A DNA stretch of 5,342 nucleotides from Halobacteriales archaeon QH_8_67_36 (GTDB lineage Archaea > Halobacteriota > Halobacteria > Halobacteriales > Haloarculaceae): assembly GCA_003021755.1 (NCBI GenBank), contig PXQZ01000131.1, positions 1 through 5,342 on the forward strand. The letters are read 5' to 3'. The notes under the pieces are model-generated. The model was not told where the DNA came from and did not search any database. It was given only the letters and a program-made list of their open reading frames with translations. A program made the position numbers and the translations under genes. Below, in pieces: positions 1 to 5,342 of the stretch (position 1 is the first letter of the stretch; each line of letters opens with the position of its first letter).

Positions 1-1
1 C

Positions 2-448
2 CTGGCGGTGACACTGACCGCCGCGCTGCTGGCCGTGGCCACGCCGGCGATGTCGGCTGCGGGGGCCGACAGGGCCGACAGTACCATGGACCGCCAGCTC
101 TCGGCCCTGGCCGACGACCTCGGGACGCTGGTCGAGACGAACGACCCCACGGTGGGACCTGGCGCCCGTCACGTCATCGAACTCCGGCTACCGGGCCGCT
201 CGCTGACGAGCGCCGCCGTCACACGGCTCCGGTTCCACAGCCGCGAGGGGGTCGGGCTGGCCTCGTGGCGGGTTGGCGACGACGCCACGAGCCACACGCG
301 TCTCGCCGGCGTCCCCATCCGCGCCGTCGACGGCGGGGCATTGACCGTCCGGGAGCCGGGCAACCACCGGCTCGTGTTCGAACTCCGGTTGCGTGCCGGG
401 GAGCCCGTCCTGACGGTGGCGCGACTGGGCGGTGAGCGCGATGCGTGA
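2..448 (+). CDS. Small membrane-anchored or exported protein, DUF7311-like, 5' end cut off by window
   Basis: The reading frame is open to the left edge, so the true start is probably just outside the window; the GTG at 8 lies inside a hydrophobic stretch and is a poor start. The visible protein begins with a hydrophobic segment (nt 2-58, LAVTLTAALLAVATPAM), either a signal peptide or an N-terminal anchor. A short Arg/Asp-rich helix-like part follows, then a region of alternating polar and hydrophobic residues (from about nt 169) that suggests beta strands, including the GNHRLVFELRLRAG stretch near the C-terminus. It has no cysteines and no catalytic motif that I can see. The stop codon lies inside the downstream ATPase gene (8-base overlap), which suggests co-translation and a shared function. 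From memory it resembles the DUF7311 family found just upstream of haloarchaeal PilB-type ATPases. A pilin-like or accessory role is inference. Confidence 0.72.
   Translation: MAVTLTAALLAVATPAMSAAGADRADSTMDRQLSALADDLGTLVETNDPTVGPGARHVIELRLPGRSLTSAAVTRLRFHSREGVGLASWRVGDDATSHTRLAGVPIRAVDGGALTVREPGNHRLVFELRLRAGEPVLTVARLGGERDA
431..435 (+). promoter_or_regulatory. Shine-Dalgarno-like GGTGA before the ATPase start
   Basis: GGTGA matches part of the sequence complementary to the archaeal 16S rRNA 3' end (AGGAGGTGATCC). It ends five bases before the ATG at 441. This spacing supports ATG 441 over the in-frame GTG at 432, which overlaps the site itself. Confidence 0.45.
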
Positions 449-2273
449 CTGGTTCACCGATAGCGGGCCGGAGCCGGACTGTCACTGCACGACGGAGTTC
501 GAGCGCGGGACGCTGGCCGTCGACGCCGCGGACTGTCCCGGTGACGGACGGCTGGGAGAGGCTCCCGACTGTCGGGCGACCGTCGTCGCGGCGCTGGGTC
601 AGGGCGACGTCGACAGCGTCGTCACCAGCAGCGACGGGATCGAACGGGCGTATCTCGACGCCGACGCGGCGCTGCTGGTGGCTGCGGGCCGGTTCGCAGC
701 GCGGGTGTCGGCCACCGACGAACGGCTCGCCGAGCGGGCTCGACGGGAGCCCCTGGCCGCAGCGACCGAAGCGACCGGCCGGGCGGGCCACGTCGCCGAC
801 TTGGCGGCCGAGACCGGCCTCGCGGCCGCCGCGGAAGGCGTGACGGCCGACCGAGCCCTCGACCCGTACGTCGGGCCGGCGGTCAGCGACGCCCGAATCG
901 CCGCCAGCCCCCCGGAAGCGGCGACACTCGGTGACCGTCGGACCGTCGAGACGGGTGCGACCGTCCGCCGGTACGAGACGCCCCCCGACGAACTGGACAG
1001 CTACCACGTCCGCCCGCGGGAACACGAGTTCGACGCGGCGATGACGGCGGCTCTGTCCGACGCCGTCGCCCGGCTGGCGACGACGGCCGACGGGCCGATA
1101 TCCCCCGAGCAGGCCGCCGAACGCGTGGTCGAGGACGGCCACAAAGCGACCCGGCTCGCGAGCGTCCTCCGGAAACACACCGAGGGACTGGGTGTCCTCG
1201 AAGATATCTTCGCCGACCCGCGGGTCTCGGACGTGTTCGCGACGGCCCCCGTCAACGAGACTCGACTGCGCGTGCGCGCCGGCGGCGAAACGCTCCGGAC
1301 GAACGTCCGACTGACAGGACGGGGCGCCCGCACGCTCGCCTCGACCTTCCGTCGGACCAGCGGCCGGGCGTTTTCGCGGGCGAGTCCGACGCTGGACGCG
1401 ACGACGACCGTCGCCGACCGACGAGTCCGGGTCGCCGGCGTCACCGAACCGGTCAGCGACGGCGTCGGTTTCGCGTTCCGGGGCCACGACGAGGCGTCCT
1501 ACCGGCTCGCTGACCTCGTCGAGAACGGGAGCGTCCCACCGCGGGTCGCCGGCCTGCTGTCGGTCGCCGTCGAGCGCGGCGCGGCGTGTCTCGTCGCCGG
1601 CCCCCGGGGCGCCGGGAAGACGACCACGCTCGGAGCACTCCTCTGGGAGCTACCCCGGACCGCCCGCACGGTCGTCATCGAGGACACCCCCGAGCTTCCA
1701 GTCTCGGCCCTCCAGTCGGCCGGTCGGGACGTTCAGGCCCTGCGAACGGCCAGCGGCGACGGGCCCTCGGTGGACGCGACGGCCGCACTGCGGACCGCGC
1801 TCCGACTCGGCGACGGCGCACTCGTCGTGGGCGAAGTGCGGGGGGAGGAAGCGGGCGTCCTCTACGAGGCGATGCGCGTCGGCGACGGCGACAGCGCGGT
1901 GCTGGGCACCATCCACGGGACCGGCGGCGAGAGCGTCCGGGAACGCCTCGTCTCTGACCTCGACGTCCCCGAGAGCGCCTTCGCCGCGACGGACCTCGTC
2001 GTGACGCTGGACCCGCCGACCGCCGACGGCGGCCGGGGCATCGCCGCAGTCGAAGAGGTCCGCGGGCACGAGGACGGCGTCGGCTTCGAGGCGCTGTTCC
2101 GGCGGGAGGGAGCCACGGCGACGGCCACCGGGGTAATCGACCGCGGGTCGAGCCGGCTGATCGAGTCACTGACCCACGCCGGCGAGTCCTACGCCAGCGT
2201 TCGCGAGTGCATCGCCGACCACACGACTGCGTTGCGTCCGCCGGACCTCCCGGTAGACGGCCGGGAGCTATGA
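441..2273 (+). CDS. Type II/IV secretion system ATPase, archaeal PilB/GspE-like, with N-terminal four-Cys module
   Basis: This is the cytoplasmic motor ATPase of a type IV pilus-like or secretion machine; it should power subunit assembly through the adjacent PilC/TadC-like protein. From ATG 441 it has 610 residues. Visible motifs are Walker A GPRGAGKTT (387-395, Lys393), the Asp box IEDTPEL (413-419), Walker B GEVRGEEA (464-471, Glu465) and a His box TIHGTGGES with His492. An N2-like domain precedes the core, with VLEDIFADPRVSDVF at about 252-266. The first 50 residues carry a cysteine cluster, C14-x-C16, C32 and C44, followed by a helical region; only two other cysteines occur (C383, C590). 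An ATG at 441 with GGTGA upstream is preferred to GTG 432, which would add three residues. It overlaps the upstream gene by 8 bases and the next gene by 4 (ATGA). The ATPase family is certain; which paralogous pilus or secretion system it serves is not. Confidence 0.96.
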   Translation: MRDWFTDSGPEPDCHCTTEFERGTLAVDAADCPGDGRLGEAPDCRATVVAALGQGDVDSVVTSSDGIERAYLDADAALLVAAGRFAARVSATDERLAERARREPLAAATEATGRAGHVADLAAETGLAAAAEGVTADRALDPYVGPAVSDARIAASPPEAATLGDRRTVETGATVRRYETPPDELDSYHVRPREHEFDAAMTAALSDAVARLATTADGPISPEQAAERVVEDGHKATRLASVLRKHTEGLGVLEDIFADPRVSDVFATAPVNETRLRVRAGGETLRTNVRLTGRGARTLASTFRRTSGRAFSRASPTLDATTTVADRRVRVAGVTEPVSDGVGFAFRGHDEASYRLADLVENGSVPPRVAGLLSVAVERGAACLVAGPRGAGKTTTLGALLWELPRTARTVVIEDTPELPVSALQSAGRDVQALRTASGDGPSVDATAALRTALRLGDGALVVGEVRGEEAGVLYEAMRVGDGDSAVLGTIHGTGGESVRERLVSDLDVPESAFAATDLVVTLDPPTADGGRGIAAVEEVRGHEDGVGFEALFRREGATATATGVIDRGSSRLIESLTHAGESYASVRECIADHTTALRPPDLPVDGREL

Positions 2274-3967
2274 CCGAGAACGACGAGCGGGACGAGACAA
2301 GCGAACTGCCCGAACGGCTCGTTACCGTGCCCGATGGATACGGGCGGGCCTGTCGGCTGCTGGGGCTGTCGGTGCCCCCCGAGACGGTGCTGGCGGGGAG
2401 CTACGCGCTGGCCGTCGCGGTGTGGCTGGTCGGTGTCGGCGCCCTCGCCGTCGGTTCGGGACCCGTCGCGGTCGTCGTCGGCGCCGGTAGTGCCGTCGTC
2501 GCCGTCGGCGTCGCACTGGCCGGTCGCTACGGCGTCGTGCTGGCGGCGCAGGCGCGGCGAATCCGTGCGCTGGGTGCCGCGCCGTCGCTCGTAGCGACAC
2601 TGGTACTCGGGATGGCGCTGTGGCCCAGCGCCGAGCGGGCGGCGGCCTTCGCCGCGAGTTCGGGCGACGGGCTGCTGGCCGAGAGCCTCGCTACCCACCG
2701 GCGACGGGCCGGTCGGACCCCACGGAGCGGGCTGGACGCCTTCGGCCGCGAGTGGGGCGCCGAGTTTCCGGCACTGGAGAGTGCACTCACCCGAATCGAG
2801 CGGGCAGCGGTGGTGACGCCCGAAGAACGGCCGGAGCTGCTCGATGCGGCCCGCCGCGGCGTCCTCCATGGAACCCGCGACGAGATGGCGGCCTTCGCCG
2901 CCGACCTGCGGGCGCCGGCGACGGCGCTGTACGCCTTCGGCGTCCTGCTCCCGCTCGCGCTGGTCGCGCTCCTCCCCGCCGTCGGTGCGGCCGGCGTGCC
3001 CATCTCCCGCTCGCTGCTCGTCGTGACCTACGGCATCGCCCTCCCCGGGGGACTGGTCGTCACGAGCGCGTGGCTGCTCGCGGGACGACCCGTCGCCTTC
3101 CCGCCGGCGGCCGTCCCCCGGAGCCACCCGGACGTCTCGACCGGGCGGCTGACGGCACTCGGGACGGGCGGCGCTGTCGCCGTCGGCGCCTGGCTGGCCG
3201 GGCGCGCACTCCTCCCGGCGTGGGCGCCGCCGATAGCGGCCCTGGGGCTGGGTGTCGGCTCGGCGCTCGTCGTCTACTACCGGCCCGTCAGCGCGGTTCG
3301 GGACCACGTCGGCGCCGTCGAGGACGGACTGCCGGCCGCGCTCTCCGCCATCGGGCGCCGCGTCGAGCGCGGGGAGTCCGTCGAGGCCGCCTTCGACGCG
3401 GCGGCCGACGCCGCCCCGGAACCGCTCGCGTCGGTGCTGGCCGCGACCGTCGAGCGACAGCAGACACTGGGGGTCGACATCGAGACGGCGTTCTGTGGCG
3501 ACTACGGAACCCTGTCGACGCTGCCGAGCCCGCGGCTCCGACGGGCCGCCGTCTTGCTTGGCACGGCCGCCGACATCGGCCCCCCGGCCGGCGAGACCAT
3601 CGCGACCATGGGCGACCATCTGGCGGAACTGGCCGAGGTCGAACGGGAGACACGCCGACAGCTCTCGCAGGTCACCGGGACGCTGTCGAACACCGCCGCG
3701 TTTTTCGGGCCCCTCGTCGGCGGTGCGACCGTCGCCATGTCGGCTACGATCCGGGGCGGCGGCCCCATCGAATCGGTGTCGCCGGCGTCGCTCGGCCCGG
3801 TCATCGGCTGGTACTGTCTGGTGCTTGCGATCGTGCTGACGACGCTATCGACCGGCCTGCACCGCGGGCTGGACCGCGCGCTGGTGGGTTACCGGGCCGG
3901 GCTGGCGCTGTGTTTGGCGACAACGGTCTACTGCGTGGCCGTGGTCGCGACCGGACTGTTCGTCTGA
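2270..3967 (+). CDS. Type II secretion F-family membrane platform protein, archaeal PilC/TadC-like
   Basis: The predicted product is the polytopic inner-membrane platform that couples the ATPase to pilin or substrate assembly. ATG 2270 overlaps the ATPase stop as ATGA, giving 565 residues; an earlier in-frame start at 2207 would lie deep in the ATPase gene and is rejected. The first 40 residues are charged and soluble. Hydrophobic segments lie near residues 41-62, 64-84, 217-240, 247-270, 295-316, 318-337, 476-495, 508-528 and 542-564. Two long charged, Ala-rich helical regions (about 90-215 and 340-475) sit between membrane clusters, matching the duplicated T2SSF layout of archaeal PilC proteins. 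The second contains the typical VERGESVEAAFDAAA and LGTAADIGPPAGETI stretches. Length and position directly after the ATPase fit the family. GGAG at 2264-2267 is only two bases from the ATG, so translational coupling through the overlap is the likelier route. Confidence 0.93.
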   Translation: MTENDERDETSELPERLVTVPDGYGRACRLLGLSVPPETVLAGSYALAVAVWLVGVGALAVGSGPVAVVVGAGSAVVAVGVALAGRYGVVLAAQARRIRALGAAPSLVATLVLGMALWPSAERAAAFAASSGDGLLAESLATHRRRAGRTPRSGLDAFGREWGAEFPALESALTRIERAAVVTPEERPELLDAARRGVLHGTRDEMAAFAADLRAPATALYAFGVLLPLALVALLPAVGAAGVPISRSLLVVTYGIALPGGLVVTSAWLLAGRPVAFPPAAVPRSHPDVSTGRLTALGTGGAVAVGAWLAGRALLPAWAPPIAALGLGVGSALVVYYRPVSAVRDHVGAVEDGLPAALSAIGRRVERGESVEAAFDAAADAAPEPLASVLAATVERQQTLGVDIETAFCGDYGTLSTLPSPRLRRAAVLLGTAADIGPPAGETIATMGDHLAELAEVERETRRQLSQVTGTLSNTAAFFGPLVGGATVAMSATIRGGGPIESVSPASLGPVIGWYCLVLAIVLTTLSTGLHRGLDRALVGYRAGLALCLATTVYCVAVVATGLFV

Positions 3968-3969
3968 GC

Positions 3970-3977
3970 ATTTAAAT
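3970..3977 (+). promoter_or_regulatory. TATA-box-like ATTTAAAT, probable promoter of a leaderless transcript
   Basis: ATTTAAAT is a perfect palindrome and the only all-A/T octamer I noticed in this GC-rich window. It lies three bases after the platform gene stop codon. Its centre is about 28 bases upstream of ATG 4002, the distance expected between a haloarchaeal TATA box and a transcription start at the start codon itself. No Shine-Dalgarno sits at proper spacing before that ATG (the GGGG at 3983-3986 is 15 bases away), in line with a leaderless mRNA. I see no clear BRE upstream. The promoter is inferred from sequence and spacing only. Confidence 0.62.
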
Positions 3978-4001
3978 CCGAAGGGGCGGCCAGCCCGGCC
4001 C

Positions 4002-4463
4002 ATGTTCGACACCAACGTCGACACGGTGGCCGTCTGGGTGGCCGTCGGGACGGTGAGTGTCGCCGTCCTCGGCGTCGTCACGCAGTTGCCCACGTCGGCT
4101 CCGCCCGACGGCGCCGCCGCCGCGACGACGATAGACGAGGTGGCGACCAGCCCACCGGGGTCGGTCGCGACCCGCGAACTGCACGCCAGCGAGTGGTCGC
4201 TGACGGGCCGCCAACTGGGGCTCCGCTCTTCGGGCGGCACCGTCCACGAGACGCTACTCGAACCGGTGGTTCCGGCCGTGAACGCCAGCCTCGCCGCCGT
4301 CCTCGATGGGGCACACCCGTCGTCGCGGTTCGACTCGCCGACCGCGTTCAGGCAGGCGACGGAGAACGCGACCACCGACAGCGACGAGTGGCAGCAAGCG
4401 CCGGACCGCATGACGGTCAGACGCGTCGCCTGGGGAGGGGTCGATGTCACGCTCGTCGGCTAG
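4002..4463 (+). CDS. Single-anchor small protein, DUF7283-like
   Basis: The protein has 153 residues, with a short N-terminus, one membrane segment at about residues 8-28 (VAVWVAVGTVSVAVLGVV) and a predicted extracytoplasmic remainder. Two N-glycosylation sequons are present, N94-A-S and N122-A-T. The C-terminus ends in RVAWGGVDVTLVG. There is no cysteine and no enzyme motif. The MFDT start, the SRFDSP stretch (108-113) and the C-terminal motif recall the haloarchaeal DUF7283 family, from memory and not searched. It follows the ATPase and platform genes after a 34-base gap with its own promoter-like box, and heads a block of three overlapping small genes. It may be a pilus-associated accessory or pseudopilin-like subunit, but it lacks a convincing class III (pilin) cleavage site. 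Function unknown. Confidence 0.85.
   Translation: MFDTNVDTVAVWVAVGTVSVAVLGVVTQLPTSAPPDGAAAATTIDEVATSPPGSVATRELHASEWSLTGRQLGLRSSGGTVHETLLEPVVPAVNASLAAVLDGAHPSSRFDSPTAFRQATENATTDSDEWQQAPDRMTVRRVAWGGVDVTLVG
4434..4438 (+). promoter_or_regulatory. Strong Shine-Dalgarno GGAGG inside the upstream gene
   Basis: GGAGG lies five bases before ATG 4444 and within the coding part of the upstream gene (the WGGV codons). It is a full match to the anti-Shine-Dalgarno core and decides the start of the next gene, despite a 20-base overlap. Confidence 0.65.
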
Positions 4464-4833
4464 GGCGGCCACCGAGCCGCTGGCGGCGCTCGTGGCCGTC
4501 GTCGCCGTCTCCGCCGGACTCGCGCTGTACGCTGGCGTCCTCGATGATACGCTCGCCGGGGTCGGCGGCAAACGGGACGTGGCGGCACCCGCCGCCGACG
4601 CCGTCGAGCAGCGGGTGACTACCGGCGGCGTCGTCGACCCGGGGCGGGTGTCCGACTCGCTGGCGGCGATTCCGTCGGGCTACGAAGGAAACGTCACGCT
4701 GCGGGCCGAACGACAGTGGTCCGTCGGACCGACGCCGCCGGCTCACGCGGACACTGACAACCGAACCGTCAGCGTCGCGCTCGGCCCGGCGACGGTCCGC
4801 CGGGGACGACTCACGGTAGCGGTGTGGCGATGA
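4444..4833 (+). CDS. Pseudopilin-like small membrane protein, DUF7285-like
   Basis: The protein has 129 residues. The N-terminus is basic (MSRSSARA) and leads straight into TEPLAALVAVVAVSAGLALYAG, a single hydrophobic helix at about 12-33. The arrangement of basic residues, small residue, then a polar Glu just before the helix resembles an archaeal class III signal peptide; the usual Arg-Gly before the cut would be Arg7-Ala8 here, so processing is uncertain. The rest is probably outside the cell, with sequons N83-V-T and N106-R-T and a C-terminus of likely beta strands (SVALGPATVRRGRLTVAVW). There is no cysteine. It starts 20 bases before the upstream stop, with GGAGG at good spacing, and its own stop overlaps the next ATG. 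TEPLAALVAV is a hallmark I associate with DUF7285, recalled and not searched. A minor pilin or accessory subunit is the best guess. Confidence 0.84.
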   Translation: MSRSSARAATEPLAALVAVVAVSAGLALYAGVLDDTLAGVGGKRDVAAPAADAVEQRVTTGGVVDPGRVSDSLAAIPSGYEGNVTLRAERQWSVGPTPPAHADTDNRTVSVALGPATVRRGRLTVAVWR

Positions 4834-5342
4834 GCCGAGCGACCAGCACCGTGGTCGACGTGACCGCTTGCCTCCTGCTGGTGGGCGCCGCCGTCGCCGT
4901 CGTCCTCAACGGCGCCGCGGTCGAGCGGGCGACCACGGAGAGCCCCGCGGCAGCGCGGACGGAACTGCTCGCGACGACCACGGCCAGCGTCGACTACGCG
5001 CTGGCAGTGCCGGGCGACCCGCCGCCGTGGACCACGAACGCGACGGCGACACGCCAACGCACGGCCCACGGGACGCTCGCGGAACTGCTGGCCGAGGCGG
5101 CGATGAGCCGCGTCACCTGGGAGGGCCACCGGCTCTCCCGGGCCGGGACCGAGTTCGAGCGAGACGTGGCGACGACGACGCGGAACCGGCTTCACGAACG
5201 GGGCCGTCGGACCGCCGTGCGGGCCCACTGGGAACCGTACGAGGGCGCGCCGCTCAATGGCACGATGCGGGTCGGCGAGCGGCCGCCACCGGACGCCGAC
5301 GTGGACGCGTCGACGGTGACCGTCGCGAGTCCGTCGCCGGCG
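4830..5342 (+). CDS. Single-anchor small protein, DUF7284-like, 3' end cut off by window
   Basis: ATG 4830 overlaps the previous stop codon as ATGA; a GGTG at 4821-4824, five bases upstream, is a weak Shine-Dalgarno. The frame stays open for 171 codons to the right edge, so the C-terminus is missing. A membrane segment lies at about residues 7-27 (TVVDVTACLLLVGAAVAVVLN), followed by a mostly polar domain rich in Thr, Ala and Arg, with sequons N70-A-T and N143-G-T. A helical stretch around 79-93 (AHGTLAELLAEAAMS) leads into an Arg-rich helix (about 108-131). The only cysteine is C14, inside the membrane segment. The STVVDVTACLLLV start and RTAHGTLAELLAEAA recall the haloarchaeal DUF7284 family, from memory. 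It has no pilin-type cleavage motif. It is presumably translationally coupled to its neighbour and part of the same surface complex; its function is unknown. Confidence 0.82.
   Translation, partial: MSRATSTVVDVTACLLLVGAAVAVVLNGAAVERATTESPAAARTELLATTTASVDYALAVPGDPPPWTTNATATRQRTAHGTLAELLAEAAMSRVTWEGHRLSRAGTEFERDVATTTRNRLHERGRRTAVRAHWEPYEGAPLNGTMRVGERPPPDADVDASTVTVASPSPA

Noticed and set aside
432..434. GTG 432 as the ATPase start
   Set aside because: It overlaps the probable Shine-Dalgarno itself; ATG 441 has proper spacing and adds no loss of domain sequence. The difference is three residues, so it remains possible.
219..1487. Long antisense open frame of 422 codons
   Set aside because: It lies opposite the motif-bearing ATPase gene, its translation is Arg/Gly/Pro-rich low-complexity sequence without domains, and such frames are expected opposite GC-rich genes with G/C third positions.
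2440..2530. Repeated GTCG/GCCGTCG units as a tandem repeat
   Set aside because: The period is irregular and follows codons for Val, Ala and Gly in a membrane segment; it is codon bias, not a DNA repeat.
2189..3619. Long antisense open frame of 476 codons
   Set aside because: It is opposite the platform protein gene; the product is Arg-, Gly- and Gln-rich with no motif, a composition shadow.
2620..3975. Same-strand open frame of 451 codons in another frame of the platform gene
   Set aside because: The translation is almost entirely Arg, Gly, Pro and Ala, while the competing frame has nine plausible membrane segments and a coupled start.
3983..4001. GC-rich stretch before ATG 4002 as a terminator hairpin
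   Set aside because: The two arms pair only over about four bases before mismatching and no T-rich run follows, so it does not support a terminator.
3845..4450. Antisense open frame of 201 codons spanning the promoter gap
   Set aside because: It overlaps the platform gene end and the DUF7283-like gene; it has no recognisable domain and its own promoter is not visible. The + strand genes explain the region.

Overview
The window looks like haloarchaeal chromosome. Base composition is very GC-rich, genes are tightly packed and overlapping, and the proteins are rich in Asp, Glu and Ala. An AT-rich TATA-like box stands alone in a GC-rich background. The genes match an archaeal type IV pilus-like (type II/IV secretion ATPase plus TadC/PilC) locus as seen in Halobacteria. 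No genus can be named from this sequence alone.

All six genes lie on the + strand with almost no non-coding sequence. The first block (1-3967) holds the 3' part of a small exported or anchored protein (DUF7311-like), a 610-residue PilB/GspE-type ATPase, and a 565-residue PilC/TadC-type polytopic membrane protein. Consecutive genes overlap by 8 and 4 bases. A 34-base gap (3968-4001) carries a TATA-like element placed for a leaderless transcript. The second block (4002 to the right edge) holds three small proteins, each with one N-terminal membrane segment followed by an apparently extracytoplasmic domain (DUF7283-, DUF7285- and DUF7284-like). These overlap by 20 and 4 bases, and the last runs off the window.

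Inferred working model: the ATPase hydrolyses ATP in the cytoplasm and drives the polytopic platform protein. The small single-anchor proteins would be the pseudopilin-like or accessory subunits that are assembled or exported, or a cell-surface complex around the platform. The ATPase and platform assignments rest on visible motifs. The roles of the four small proteins are unknown; their family names come from remembered similarity and were not searched. Two things merit follow-up: the four-cysteine N-terminal module of the ATPase, which the Walker motifs do not explain, and the uncharacterised set of small membrane-anchored proteins encoded with the motor.
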